From NCBI RefSeq assembly GCF_014284305.1, contig NZ_JACOFW010000003.1:233431-297430 (forward strand): a stretch of 64,000 bases of DNA, read 5' to 3'. This stretch comes from Affinundibacterium seohonense. Its GTDB lineage: Bacteria > Pseudomonadota > Gammaproteobacteria > Burkholderiales > Burkholderiaceae_D. The notes beneath the pieces are model-generated. The model was not told where the DNA came from. It did not search any database and was given only the letters and a program-made list of their open reading frames with translations. The number at the start of each line of letters is the position of its first letter. Position 1 is the stretch's first letter. The translations under genes were made by a program, and so were the position numbers. Shown one piece after another: positions 27,698 through 37,510 of this stretch.

Positions 27698-27720
27698 CAA
27701 ATTGATCTTTTTTACGATCG

Positions 27721-27757
27721 AAAGCTTGCTTGACTTGATGTCGGCAGGCTTTTTTTT
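27721..27757 (+). terminator. Intrinsic terminator of trhO
   Basis: GCTTGC and GCAGGC arms, extended inward by GAC/GTC, are followed by eight T. It lies 24 bp past the trhO stop. Confidence 0.8.
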
Positions 27758-27889
27758 CAATCTTACGTCTCGGCAAAGTATCAGCACTAGCGACCTTTCT
27801 CTATAAAATTTGCGCCTTTCGGTATTTTTTTATCGATTCGACCGACTTCATCAATAATGGCGACTCATTTATTTGATGCCGAGGTAAGT

Positions 27890-28339
27890 ATGTCAGTCAG
27901 CTATCGTTTGTTCATCGCCCTCACTCTATTCCTTTCAATCTTTACCAATACAACATTGACCCTTGCAGCGGAAAATGCAAACAATCCTGATTGCCCATCG
28001 TGTGGTGTATCTAGATCATCTGAGGCAATCTCTGGCGCAGGAAGTATGGTGGTGCAAGGCTCCTTATTGGGTGTTACAGGCTCTGCAGAATTTGTAGTGG
28101 AAAGTAGCGTCGTGGTCGCCAGTGGCGTCGTCATCGTCATGAAAGGCGCATCGGATGCTGCCAGTGTGACTGTACAATTATCTGGTGAAGGCCTACGTCA
28201 ACTTGGCTTAGTTAGCGGTGCCATTTTGCATGCAACGGCGGTCTCAACTGGCCACATCCTCATCTCAGCTGGCAAAATCATCGCCTTCATTCCTAACGAA
28301 ATTGGCAAAGCTTTACTCCACCATGCTCGGGTGAAGTGA
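27890..28339 (+). CDS. Small exported protein of unknown function
   Basis: 149 residues from the ATG at 27890, chosen because GAGG lies five bases upstream; the frame extends to 27857. A signal peptide ends at LTLAA. The mature part has CPSCG near its start and is then rich in Ser, Val, Gly and Ala, forming long beta-prone stretches (VTGSAEFVVESSVVVASG). The stop codon overlaps the start of the DUF2145 gene, so the two are translationally coupled and probably act together in the periplasm. I do not recognise a named family. Confidence 0.75.
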   Translation: MSVSYRLFIALTLFLSIFTNTTLTLAAENANNPDCPSCGVSRSSEAISGAGSMVVQGSLLGVTGSAEFVVESSVVVASGVVIVMKGASDAASVTVQLSGEGLRQLGLVSGAILHATAVSTGHILISAGKIIAFIPNEIGKALLHHARVK

Positions 28340-29127
28340 TGCGATGCTGCCTCATCACCATCGGTCTGTGCGCGGCATTTTGGACGCAGACAACATTCGC
28401 CGGACAAACTTGTGAAGAGAAACCAGTTAATCCACAACGAATCATGCAAGGTTTTGAATTGGCGCGCAAAGTCAAACAGCAACTGGACGACGCTAAGGCA
28501 GAATTGGCAATCATTGCCCGAGCCGGACAAGATTTAACAAAATATCATTTGCACTATTCCCATCTCGGCATCGTCCGCAGAGATGAAGATGGCCGTTGGA
28601 TCGTAATGCATGAGTTGAATCAATGTGGCACCGCTAATTCTGATTTATTCAACGAAGGATTAGCGAATTTTTTTATGGATGACCCCTATCGTTTTGCATC
28701 CTTGCTCTTGATTCCCGCTGCCGATCTGCAAACGAAAATTCTAAAGACGCTCAACTCCCCCAGTCCGCGCCAACTACATGAAGCGCATTACAACATGGTG
28801 TCTTATCCCTACTCCACGCGATATCAAAATTCGAATCAATGGGCATTGGAAATTCTTGCGGCAGCACTTGCGAATGATGTCGTGATTCAACAGCGTGAAC
28901 AGGCGCAGGCCTGGCTAGCAATGATGGCTTATCAACCCAGTACTTTAGAAATCTCTATGCTAAGTCGTTTAGGCGGACGTATGTTTCGCGCCAATATTGC
29001 CTTTGACGACCATCCTATGGGAAAACGAATGGCGGGTAAAATTGACACCGTGACGGTGGAATCGATAGATCATTTCTTGCAGCAGCGAGATGCGCAGTTA
29101 CGGCGTATTACGGTCACGTATCCGTAA
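28339..29127 (+). CDS. DUF2145 family exported protein
   Basis: About 262 residues from the ATG that overlaps the previous stop codon (TGATG). A signal peptide (MRCCLITIGLCAAF...FAG) precedes a domain with YSHLGIVRR, HELNQCG and FNEGLANFF, typical of DUF2145. The His-Gly then His and Asn layout recalls NlpC/P60-like or permuted papain-fold hydrolases, though no catalytic Cys is certain here. Function unknown; the family call rests on overall pattern. Confidence 0.78.
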   Translation: MRCCLITIGLCAAFWTQTTFAGQTCEEKPVNPQRIMQGFELARKVKQQLDDAKAELAIIARAGQDLTKYHLHYSHLGIVRRDEDGRWIVMHELNQCGTANSDLFNEGLANFFMDDPYRFASLLLIPAADLQTKILKTLNSPSPRQLHEAHYNMVSYPYSTRYQNSNQWALEILAAALANDVVIQQREQAQAWLAMMAYQPSTLEISMLSRLGGRMFRANIAFDDHPMGKRMAGKIDTVTVESIDHFLQQRDAQLRRITVTYP

Positions 29128-29227
29128 AGTGTACATGCCAATTGCATTGTGATTATTCTGCTTTTTTTGATAAACTGATCATTCGTCAGCTGGTATTCAC
29201 CTCGTATTTTTCTTTTACATCTTCTCT

Positions 29228-30109
29228 ATGTCCAGGTATTGCGGTCGCTTTGCTCCCTCGCCCACTGGCCCTCTACATATGGGATCGCTAGTCGCCGCGA
29301 TGGCTAGTTATTTGGATGCCAAAGCCCATTTTGGGCGCTGGCTATTACGCATCGAGGATCTGGATTTTGATCGCAACGTGGCAGGCGCAGATCTACACAT
29401 TATCGCGTCCTTAAAACGTTGCGGCATGCGATGGGACGATGAGGTCGTGTGGCAAAGTCAGCGTACATCGAACTACCAGATTGCTTTGGAAAAATTAGGC
29501 GATCACGTCTTTCCATGCGCATGTTCACGCAAAGAAATCGCAGACTCTCGCTTACGCGCCGGATTATCGGATCATCAAATTTATCCTGGCACCTGTCGTA
29601 ACGGTATCGCGCAGGATAAGGCAGCGCGCGCCTATCGACTCAGAGTACCGTCTGGTGATGCTGCCATCTTTGAGTTTCAAGATCGTATCCTAGGTCGACA
29701 AAGCCAAGATCTGAGTCGTGAAGTCGGTGATTTTGTGTTGAAACGCGCGGACGGTTTTTGGGCTTACCAATTGGCGGTCGTGGTCGATGACGCCGCGCAA
29801 GGTGTCACCCACATTGTGCGTGGCGCAGATCTTTTAGACTCAAGCGCGAGACAAATTTATCTACAGCAGCTACTCGGTTTGACGACGCCGACCTATATGC
29901 ATGTGCCGGTCGTGCTCAATGCTGAAGGTGAAAAACTTTCCAAACAAACGGGTGCACTCGCATTTGATCGCGGTGATAACGATGTTTTGCAAGAAGCGCT
30001 ATTACCTGCTGCGGCATTCCTAGAATTGCCATTAAACACTCGCCCTGACAATATTGACGATTTTTGGCTAGCTGCGACCACTGCATGGGCCGCAAAATTC
30101 AATCTGTGA
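29228..30109 (+). CDS. gluQ: Glutamyl-Q tRNA(Asp) synthetase
   Basis: 293 residues, the short GluRS-like protein lacking an anticodon-binding domain. The HIGH-like motif is in FAPSPTGPLHMGSL near the N-terminus and the KMSKS-like motif is KLSKQ (about 238). CACSRKE, with a downstream Tyr and Cys, fits the zinc site. It attaches glutamate to queuosine-34 of tRNA(Asp). Length is normal, and a bidirectional terminator follows. Confidence 0.94.
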   Translation: MSRYCGRFAPSPTGPLHMGSLVAAMASYLDAKAHFGRWLLRIEDLDFDRNVAGADLHIIASLKRCGMRWDDEVVWQSQRTSNYQIALEKLGDHVFPCACSRKEIADSRLRAGLSDHQIYPGTCRNGIAQDKAARAYRLRVPSGDAAIFEFQDRILGRQSQDLSREVGDFVLKRADGFWAYQLAVVVDDAAQGVTHIVRGADLLDSSARQIYLQQLLGLTTPTYMHVPVVLNAEGEKLSKQTGALAFDRGDNDVLQEALLPAAAFLELPLNTRPDNIDDFWLAATTAWAAKFNL

Positions 30110-30128
30110 TTGCTCTCTCAAAAATCAA

Positions 30129-30163
30129 AAAAGCAGAAACCGACTAGGATTTCTGCTTTTTTT
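30129..30163. terminator. Bidirectional terminator between gluQ and the DEAD-box helicase gene
   Basis: Arms AAAAGCAGAAA and TTTCTGCTTTT surround a ten-base loop. T-rich ends lie on both strands, so it serves gluQ (plus) and the convergent helicase gene (minus). Confidence 0.85.
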
Positions 30164-30198
30164 ATGCGCCCAAAGGTGTTGCTTCTTGCAGACTATTT

Positions 30199-31656
30199 TT
30201 AAGTCGACTTTACAAGACCACCCAATAAAGCTGCTTTCTTTTGCGGCTTGCTTGGGTCAGCTTTAGTCGTTAAGTCTGGCTTGACTGACGCCTGACTTGC
30301 GCTTGGCTCATAAGGCTTAAGGAACCAAGGATCCACTTTTTCACGTGGCGCTTGATAACTACGAGCTGGCCGCTCGGCTGACTTGTCGTTAAAGCGATTA
30401 GGCGTACGTTCACTACGCTCAGCAAAAGAGCTGGTTTTCCGTTCGGTATGCAAAGACGTCGCGATAAAACCCGCCAACTGCAAACGCACGATCTTTTGCT
30501 TAATCAATTTTTCAATATCGACTAATAAGCGTTCATCTTTATCGGTATGCAAGGAAATTGCATCACCTTTCGCACCAGCTCGTCCAGTACGACCAATACG
30601 ATGGACATAATCTTCGGCGTTGTAAGGCAGATCAAAGTTGATCACACACGGCATTTCTGAAATATCCAATCCACGCGCAGCGACATCCGTCGCCACCAAA
30701 ATTTCGACTTCGCCACGCTTAAATGCCTCTAAGGCCGCCATGCGTTCTTGCTGAGATTTGTCACCGTGAATCGCGGTCGCTTTAATACCTTGCTTAACCA
30801 AATGCACAGCGACACGAGAAGCGCCGATTTTCGTGTTTGAAAATACGATGACCTGCTTTAATCCACGTTCACGAATAATGAAAGCAACGGCATCGCGCTT
30901 TTCATCTTCCTGCACTTTATACAGAACTTGCGTCACATTTTCAGCTGTGGCATTACTACGCGCCACTTCGATGGTGACCGGATCGTTCAGAAAGCTTGCA
31001 GATAGTTTCTTGATCTCGGGTGAAAATGTCGCCGAGAACATTAGGTTTTGACGCTGCTTAGGCAACAAGTTGATGATGCGTTGCAGATCGGGTAAAAAAC
31101 CCATATCGAGCATGCGATCAGCCTCGTCCATAATCAAAATTTGTGTTTGAGACAAATTCACCGACTTTTGCGCCACGTGGTCAAGCAAACGACCAGGCGT
31201 CGCAATAACGATCTCCACACCATTGCGCAATATGGCAGTTTGCGGAGCCATATCAACGCCACCAAATACGACTGTCGCACGTAAAGGCGTATGACGCGAA
31301 TAGGCTTTGACGTTCTCTGCGACCTGATCCGCCAACTCGCGGGTTGGTGTCAATATCAAAGCACGAACTGGATGACGCGCCGGTGACGCACTGGTATTAG
31401 CATGCGCCATCAAAAGCTGAATGATCGGCAAAGAAAAACCAGCCGTCTTACCCGTCCCGGTTTGCGCGGCTCCCATGACATCTCGACCTTGCAAGACAAC
31501 AGGGATTGCCTGTGCCTGAATTGGCGTCGGATGCACATAACCCTGATCATTCAGTGCGCGCAAAATTTCTGGCGCCAAGCCAAAAGAATCAAATCGAAGA
31601 GTATCAGCAGCCAGTTCGGCAATCGTTGGAACAGAGGTTTCGGTCATGTTATGCAT
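30199..31656 (-). CDS. rhlE: DEAD-box RNA helicase, RhlE type
   Basis: 485 residues; the start at 31656 has GGAGG six bases upstream. Helicase motifs run in order: Q motif (FDSFGLAPEILRAL...PTPIQ), AQTGTGKT, PTRELA, TPGRL, DEADRMLDMGF, SAT, ATDVAARGLD and HRIGRTGRAG. A low-complexity basic tail follows (about 385-485). The pattern fits RhlE-type helicases of Betaproteobacteria, involved in ribosome assembly and RNA turnover. Confidence 0.9.
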   Translation of the reverse strand: MHNMTETSVPTIAELAADTLRFDSFGLAPEILRALNDQGYVHPTPIQAQAIPVVLQGRDVMGAAQTGTGKTAGFSLPIIQLLMAHANTSASPARHPVRALILTPTRELADQVAENVKAYSRHTPLRATVVFGGVDMAPQTAILRNGVEIVIATPGRLLDHVAQKSVNLSQTQILIMDEADRMLDMGFLPDLQRIINLLPKQRQNLMFSATFSPEIKKLSASFLNDPVTIEVARSNATAENVTQVLYKVQEDEKRDAVAFIIRERGLKQVIVFSNTKIGASRVAVHLVKQGIKATAIHGDKSQQERMAALEAFKRGEVEILVATDVAARGLDISEMPCVINFDLPYNAEDYVHRIGRTGRAGAKGDAISLHTDKDERLLVDIEKLIKQKIVRLQLAGFIATSLHTERKTSSFAERSERTPNRFNDKSAERPARSYQAPREKVDPWFLKPYEPSASQASVKPDLTTKADPSKPQKKAALLGGLVKST

Positions 31657-31842
31657 AGTGTGCCTCCCGCGGGTCTAACACTGCATCAAAGGTGGAAATT
31701 TGTGATGTTGCGTCAGCAAAGAGTAAGGCGTGGAAGAAATTCAACAGGGCGCATTATAACACCATGCATGTCCAGAACTATTTTTCGATCATAATTATCA
31801 AAAAACCTACTCCAAAAAATATCTAGCTGAATAAACACTTAG

Positions 31843-31869
31843 TGTGGGATCTACCCAAGGGATCCCACA
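31843..31869 (-). terminator. Hairpin downstream of the enolase-superfamily gene
   Basis: A perfect nine-base stem (TGTGGGATC / GATCCCACA) lies 17 bp past the stop codon. The following minus-strand sequence is only modestly T-rich, so it may be a weak terminator or a 3'-end stabiliser. Confidence 0.5.
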
Positions 31870-31885
31870 TGAGGTCGAGAACTTT

Positions 31886-33046
31886 TTAAAGAATTGACTC
31901 ACGCGCCAAAGTAAAGCGTGCCACACGGTCTTCCAGTACGGTGACACCTATGCCAGGCCCCTTGGGTAAATCGATGAAACCATCATCTGCCAAAACTACA
32001 GATGGAGCAACGATGTCTTGGTCAAAATATCGTGCCGTTTCTGAAGTGTCTCCTGGCAGATTAAAGCCCGGTGCAGTCTGTAGTTGGAGATTGAAAGCGC
32101 GACCGATGCCAGTTTCATCCATGCCGCCAGACCAAACAGCGATGCCTGCCTGCTGGCACAAAGCGGCAATACGCAGCGACTCGATCATGCCACCGACTCG
32201 TCCCTGCTTAATGTTAATGACACCGCAGGCCTTCAATGCCAGCGCCGAACGGGCATCGTCAAGGTTGTGAATCGATTCATCCAAACACAGTGGCGTAGCC
32301 AGCTCACGTTGTAGCGCAGCATGTTGGACGATATCGCTGTAGGACAAGGGTTGTTCTATCATCGTCAAATGAAAAGCATCAAGTTGGCGCAAGTGTGTTG
32401 CGTGTTCAAGGCCATAGTCACCATTGGCGTCGGCCATCAGCGTCAGCTTTGGATAGGCAGCGCGGACAGCGCCCACCCACTCAATATCTTTACCTTGCAT
32501 GATCTTCAGCTTCACACGGTGATAGGGTCGACTTGTCGCTTCTGCCACTGCCTCTAGCAATGCTGGAATTGATTCTTGAATGCCCAAACTGATGCCCGAC
32601 TGTATGCGCCGTTCTGAGAATCCCAATAAGGCGTGCAAAGGGCGATCTTGCTGCCGTGCGATCAAGTCCAGCAAAGCGTTTTCGACCATCGCTTTTGCCA
32701 TGCCATGTCCCCGCACAGGACTCCAACGTTTTAGCAACTCACCGATGGTTTGCCCTGGCGTCAGCAATGGTAATAAAAATTCTTTAAAAATATGGCATAC
32801 GGTTTGTGTCGTTTCACTGGCATAAAAAGGATCGGGATCAGCCACACATTCGCCCCACCCCACTACGCCATCCGATTCCAGTCGTAACAACAACGCCTCT
32901 TTTACAGCCCAAGTATGGACGCTGGTGGCAAAAGGCTTTACAAACGGTAAACGTACTGTGATCAGGTCGATGCGATGCAGAACCGGAATGTGCGCATCAA
33001 CTGCTGGAGAAATCGGTACTGAACAATGCAGAAATTGTTGATCCAT
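31886..33046 (-). CDS. Enolase-superfamily racemase/epimerase (NAAAR/OSBS-like)
   Basis: 386 residues from the ATG at 33046, with a GAGGAG site upstream; the longer frame would overlap the transporter gene by 100 bp. The muconate-lactonizing subgroup pattern is present: KLKIMQ (Lys-x-Lys), MADANGDY, IEQPL, LDESI and IKQGRVGG. Sequence is closest in style to N-acylamino-acid racemase/o-succinylbenzoate synthase, and dipeptide epimerases share the same scaffold. No menaquinone genes are nearby. Lying directly downstream of a carrier in a dipeptide-use locus, it probably racemises or epimerises an N-acyl amino acid or dipeptide. Confidence 0.82.
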   Translation of the reverse strand: MDQQFLHCSVPISPAVDAHIPVLHRIDLITVRLPFVKPFATSVHTWAVKEALLLRLESDGVVGWGECVADPDPFYASETTQTVCHIFKEFLLPLLTPGQTIGELLKRWSPVRGHGMAKAMVENALLDLIARQQDRPLHALLGFSERRIQSGISLGIQESIPALLEAVAEATSRPYHRVKLKIMQGKDIEWVGAVRAAYPKLTLMADANGDYGLEHATHLRQLDAFHLTMIEQPLSYSDIVQHAALQRELATPLCLDESIHNLDDARSALALKACGVINIKQGRVGGMIESLRIAALCQQAGIAVWSGGMDETGIGRAFNLQLQTAPGFNLPGDTSETARYFDQDIVAPSVVLADDGFIDLPKGPGIGVTVLEDRVARFTLARESIL

Positions 33047-33057
33047 TTTCAAACTCC

Positions 33058-34476
33058 TCAGGCATAACCAATCGTTACGGCAAAAGCCACCATCGCCATC
33101 GACATCAGCAAGATCAATAATTGGAAACGCCAAATAATGCCAAACCATCGCGTCCAAGGCACACCAGCAACGCCTAAAGATGCCATCAAAATTGCGCCAG
33201 TCGGCACGCTCATATTCGCCATGGCATTACCTAATTGGTAGGCCAACACAGCTGTTTGCCGGGTCACACCGACCAAATCGGAAAGACCAGACATCAGGGG
33301 CATATTAATCGCTGCCTGCGCACTACCAGAATGGATCACAAAGGTGAACATCGTTTGTACCGCCAACATACCTTGCGCTGCCATCTGCGCAGGCCAAGTT
33401 TCTAACATGGTTCCCATGCTGTGCAAAAAGGTATTCAAAACCGAAGGCGCGTGTGGATTCGCGCCCCCCAATAAATATTCGATCCCTTTCGCCAAAGAAA
33501 TTACCATGACCGCCGACATGAGTTGCTGCGCTCCACCAACAAAAGCTTCGGCTGCTGCATCGGCGGTCAAACGTTTGGCAATAATGGCGACAATCGCAGC
33601 GAAGAAACATAAGCTGACAAACTGAGTCGCAATTTCTGGAATAAAGTAACCAGCAGTGACGACACCCCAAACGATCCAGACGATAGTCGCAACGATACCA
33701 ACAAGAATTAATCGATCCGCAAATCCAAGTGGTGGTGTATCCAATGGAATCGCAATTTTTCCATCGACTCCCAACTCAACCTCGGTACGATGACGTTGCG
33801 CATACCAAAGTGTAAATGCGATCCCAGTGCTGACAAATATAAAAAACATGACAATGCGCAAAGGGGCGCCTGACAGTAGCGGCACGTTGGCGATGCCTTG
33901 CGCCAAAGCGACTCCAAACGGATTCATCCATGAGGTACCGAAGCCGATCTGACTGGCGACATAAGTAATCATCACCCCAACTTCGGGCGGATACCCCATA
34001 CGCAAAATCAGCGGTAACAATAAGGCCAGGAAGGCGATGGTTTCCTCACCCATACCAAATACAGCACCACCCGTGGCGAAAGCAGCAAATAAAGATCCCA
34101 ACAACAAACGTGGATGATGTCCGGTAATCGCAATCAGACGTAACAAACCACGATCAACTGCGCCGGTTGCATTGATGACACCAAATGCACCACCGACCAA
34201 CAGAATGAAAGCGATCACACCAATCGCAGAACCACCACGACTACCTGATGTCATACCTTCAAACGGCGCGTTGAGAAAGCCAATTTCCTTACCTGTACCA
34301 AACACCGAAATACTGATGTTATGGTCTGCGACCCGATAAGATTCGAGTGAAATTGGAACACCTTTTTCAAAATAACCTGCCGATACCCAGGGTACCACCA
34401 AGGCAATCAATAGCGCGCCAAAGAGCAAGATGATCAGGGTGTTTGGAACTTTAAATGTACTTGGCTTGTTGCTCAT
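33058..34476 (-). CDS. YfcC/DcuC-family membrane transporter
   Basis: 472 residues with about 11-12 membrane helices. The start has GGAG eight bases upstream. GGSAIGVIAFILLVGGAFGV, GMGEETIAF and PVGAIL-like (SVPTGAILMASLGVAG) segments mark the YfcC/C4-dicarboxylate-carrier-like family. It shares a strand with the TonB receptor but is separated from it by a terminator. Within this locus it may carry arginine or beta-Asp-Arg across the inner membrane, which is inference. Biochemical substrates of YfcC proteins are poorly established. Confidence 0.85.
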   Translation of the reverse strand: MSNKPSTFKVPNTLIILLFGALLIALVVPWVSAGYFEKGVPISLESYRVADHNISISVFGTGKEIGFLNAPFEGMTSGSRGGSAIGVIAFILLVGGAFGVINATGAVDRGLLRLIAITGHHPRLLLGSLFAAFATGGAVFGMGEETIAFLALLLPLILRMGYPPEVGVMITYVASQIGFGTSWMNPFGVALAQGIANVPLLSGAPLRIVMFFIFVSTGIAFTLWYAQRHRTEVELGVDGKIAIPLDTPPLGFADRLILVGIVATIVWIVWGVVTAGYFIPEIATQFVSLCFFAAIVAIIAKRLTADAAAEAFVGGAQQLMSAVMVISLAKGIEYLLGGANPHAPSVLNTFLHSMGTMLETWPAQMAAQGMLAVQTMFTFVIHSGSAQAAINMPLMSGLSDLVGVTRQTAVLAYQLGNAMANMSVPTGAILMASLGVAGVPWTRWFGIIWRFQLLILLMSMAMVAFAVTIGYA

Positions 34477-34515
34477 GCTTGTAGCTCCGGCTAACAGTTC
34501 AGGCAGCCCTCTTAT

Positions 34516-34540
34516 AAAAAAGCCCCACCTGAGTGGGGCG
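34516..34540 (-). terminator. Intrinsic terminator of the TonB receptor gene
   Basis: GCCCCAC and GTGGGGC enclose a four-base loop, followed on the minus strand by six T. It sits 26 bp past the receptor stop and upstream of the YfcC-type gene, so that gene needs read-through or its own promoter. Confidence 0.88.
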
Positions 34541-34565
34541 CAAAAGGCTGCGGGGGTAATTCGAT

Positions 34566-37322
34566 CTACTTAAATTTATACTGCAAATTAACAAAGAATG
34601 AACGTCCACGCGGATCGCCATAAGTCGGATCCCAAGTTACGTGGAAATAACGTGACTGATTCGTGAATGGCGGCGGTGTATCTAACAGATTGATCACACC
34701 AGCACGCAACTTCAAGTTCTTAGTGAACGCATAGCTGCCAGACAAGTCCCACAAGGAATAAGCTTCGACATCACGATCATTCCAACCAGCATCTGCCAGA
34801 CCGGGAATATTCTGATCACGATACCCAGCAAAGTAAGTGTTGCCCAAAGTCAGATTGAGTTGACCATATGCCCAATCAAGATTGAGCTTATGACGCCAAC
34901 GCTGGACGGCCTTATCGTCACGAAATACACCAAGACCATTCGTCAATGGTGAATTTGGGTCGGACTGGAACTTATACTCAGTCAGATAGGTGGCGCCGAG
35001 ATTGGCACTGAAGCGACCAATCGAAGTGGCATCACCACGCCAGTTGAGTGCCAGATCAAAGCCCGAGGTATTTAATTTGCCACGGTTCTCTTTTTTAAAC
35101 TGCAAATAGGACACAAATCCATCGGATTCACGAATAACGATGTTCGGATTATTGTAGTAAACCGGATTATCAAAAACAGTCTGCTCGCCAATTTCTGAAA
35201 TAATGTCGGTCTTGCGAATCATCCAATAATCAATACTACCGTTCCAGTTTTGATTAGGCTCCAGAACCAAACCAATCGAGAATTGTTTTGATTTTTCTGG
35301 TTTGAGCAAAGGGTTACCATAACGATCCAGATCGAACTGTGCGATTTCACCTGAAACCGGATCTTTCACAAAACTCGCGATCGTACCGGAACGTACTGGC
35401 AAGAACATTTCAGAAATCGAAGGCGCCCGGAAACCAGTACCGAAAGAAGCGCGACCTAACATCGCTTTGCTTGGACGATAGCTAAGAGCGATCTTGGGAT
35501 TGGTCGTATCGAGATTTTGTGAAGTCAATCCTGACAGTGGATCTTTGACACCTTTGTAGTGGTCGTAACGTACCGCAAATTGACCTTCCCATTCTTTGGT
35601 AAATGGCGCATTTACTTCTGCGTAAAAACCAGCAATGTCTCGTGAATTCGATGAATCTGCGAGCAATTCGTCGGAGCTGGAACGGTCGCCTTGCACGTCA
35701 TTCGTTTTTAACGCCGCAGTCGATGTGAATTCCGTTTTTTCACGACGTAATTCCGCACCGAGAGCCAGCATGACATCACCGCCCGCCATAGACATCAAGG
35801 GGCGAGTCAATTTACCGTCAAAACTATCACTCGTACCTTGAGAAATACGCGCAGCCCCCGAAATTTTAATCGAGTTCATAAATTTTTTGCCAGAGTCATC
35901 AGTTGGCGCGACGAACGGGTTATATAAGCCTTTGGCGAGACCATCCAGCAGTTTAGAACGGGATACCCAACCATCGATATCAAGATCTGTCGCTTCGTTG
36001 ACGCTATGGTTATAAGCCGTATCGTAATCCCAGCTACCAATACGACCATTGGCACCCAATACAATACGAGAACTTTCACTGGTGACCTCAGTGGTGCGAC
36101 GTCCTGCGTCGGTTAAGCGAAAGCGGAAATTGACAGGCGTCGTGATACCCGTTTTGGCTTGCAGATCTTTAGGCAAATAAATACCCGTACTGGTGCCGTT
36201 GATGCTACCTGAGGTCGCAGGCGACGCAGCATATGCTGTCACCGCTTTGCTCTTCAAGGCTTCGAAAAATAGTTGGTGATCATCCGACACCAAGAAAGTC
36301 GCGCGACCAATAAAACTTTGTTTTTCACTCTTTGGATAGACTTCCGAATCCCCCATGTAATTAAACGAACAGCCCTCCGTACCGCCTGGTCCAAGTGGAC
36401 GAACAACATTCGGGCTGCCATCGACACAGGCAGCTTTACCAAAACTAACGCGTCGGCCTGGTGAAGGCAACCACTTACCGCCAGGTCCAGAACCAAACAA
36501 GTAAGAAGAGTTATTGAGTGTGGCAAGCTGGGCTGCGCTTAAATCTACGTTGGCTGGAAAAGAGGTGCTCGATAACTGGGGTGATAAACGATCAGGCAGG
36601 CTATATTCCTGCATAAACTTACGCTCTGAAGTAGCGAGGCGTTCCATTCGCTGAACATCTAAAGCACCAAATACATTAAAACGGTCTCTTCCAAGATCAC
36701 CGAAGCCGCCAGAAATAGAGGCGGTTTTTTTACCACCACCACCTTCAGCTGTATTTAACGCATAAACATTGATGTCCGCACCTTGATAATCCTTGCGAGT
36801 GATGAAATTAATCACCCCGCCCATCGCATCCGTACCGTAGATCGCTGAGGCACCATCCTTCAACACTTCCACGCGCTGAATCGCGCCAGCGGGAATACTA
36901 TTTAGATCAACACCAGAGTTATCACCAGGGCTGGCAAAATTGGCGAGTCGGCGACCATTGAGCAACACCAAGGTACTAGAGACACCCAGTCCACGCAGAT
37001 TAGCGCCGTTAAATCCACGCTGCCCACCCATCACATCGCTGACGCTAGTGCCATCCGTGAGTCCGCCCACATTTGAAGATATCTTCTGCAGCAATTCAGC
37101 AGCCGTTGTCACACCGGTCTTGTCAATATCTTCGCGTTTGATGGTTTCGATTGGCAATGCTGTTTCGCCTTCAATACGTTTGATACTGGAACCTGTGACT
37201 TCGACACGCTGCAAAGATTGCGCGACAACGTTCGTGCTCAAGACGCTCAGAGCGAGTAATACTGCATGGGTGCATCGGGAGCGGCGGAATACCAACGCCG
37301 CAGGCTTGCTGGCTAGTTTCAT
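34566..37322 (-). CDS. TonB-dependent outer-membrane receptor
   Basis: 918 residues from the ATG at 37322, with GAGG nine bases upstream; the upstream extension starts at a non-ATG codon. A signal peptide (LALSVLSTNVVAQ) is followed by a plug domain (about 50-170: RVEVTGSSIKR, LLNGRRLANF, VEVLKDGASAIYGTDA). A large beta-barrel ends in a Phe-containing strand (YKFK). It has no N-terminal signalling extension. Divergent from the secreted cyanophycinase gene and beside a predicted ArgR site, it may import cyanophycin dipeptides rather than a siderophore. The substrate is inferred from context. Confidence 0.93.
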   Translation of the reverse strand: MKLASKPAALVFRRSRCTHAVLLALSVLSTNVVAQSLQRVEVTGSSIKRIEGETALPIETIKREDIDKTGVTTAAELLQKISSNVGGLTDGTSVSDVMGGQRGFNGANLRGLGVSSTLVLLNGRRLANFASPGDNSGVDLNSIPAGAIQRVEVLKDGASAIYGTDAMGGVINFITRKDYQGADINVYALNTAEGGGGKKTASISGGFGDLGRDRFNVFGALDVQRMERLATSERKFMQEYSLPDRLSPQLSSTSFPANVDLSAAQLATLNNSSYLFGSGPGGKWLPSPGRRVSFGKAACVDGSPNVVRPLGPGGTEGCSFNYMGDSEVYPKSEKQSFIGRATFLVSDDHQLFFEALKSKAVTAYAASPATSGSINGTSTGIYLPKDLQAKTGITTPVNFRFRLTDAGRRTTEVTSESSRIVLGANGRIGSWDYDTAYNHSVNEATDLDIDGWVSRSKLLDGLAKGLYNPFVAPTDDSGKKFMNSIKISGAARISQGTSDSFDGKLTRPLMSMAGGDVMLALGAELRREKTEFTSTAALKTNDVQGDRSSSDELLADSSNSRDIAGFYAEVNAPFTKEWEGQFAVRYDHYKGVKDPLSGLTSQNLDTTNPKIALSYRPSKAMLGRASFGTGFRAPSISEMFLPVRSGTIASFVKDPVSGEIAQFDLDRYGNPLLKPEKSKQFSIGLVLEPNQNWNGSIDYWMIRKTDIISEIGEQTVFDNPVYYNNPNIVIRESDGFVSYLQFKKENRGKLNTSGFDLALNWRGDATSIGRFSANLGATYLTEYKFQSDPNSPLTNGLGVFRDDKAVQRWRHKLNLDWAYGQLNLTLGNTYFAGYRDQNIPGLADAGWNDRDVEAYSLWDLSGSYAFTKNLKLRAGVINLLDTPPPFTNQSRYFHVTWDPTYGDPRGRSFFVNLQYKFK

Positions 37323-37446
37323 GCGAAAAATCCTCGAAAATGTGTGTATTAAACGCAAGCACCGTGCTTGCAGTGCCCCTGCGCAACTTTGGAACGTCTT
37401 CAGTGTAAGCAGTGTTCAGTTTCTTGAGTTTCCTATTATTCGATTG

Positions 37447-37483
37447 CGTCGCACAGTGAGAAGCTGGTGTCGCATTCTTGCAA
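37447..37483 (+). promoter_or_regulatory. ArgR-type operator facing cyanophycinase
   Basis: Two half-sites in direct repeat, 21 bp apart: CGTCGC-N8-AA (37447) and TGTCGC-N8-AA (37468). The published consensus for the AraC-type ArgR of Pseudomonas aeruginosa is TGTCGC-N8-AA-N5 repeated, so the second half-site is perfect and the first has one mismatch. The locus encodes such an ArgR (41414). Confidence 0.72.
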
Positions 37484-37510
37484 TGTTGTTCGGTATAGAG
37501 TGTTGCAAAC

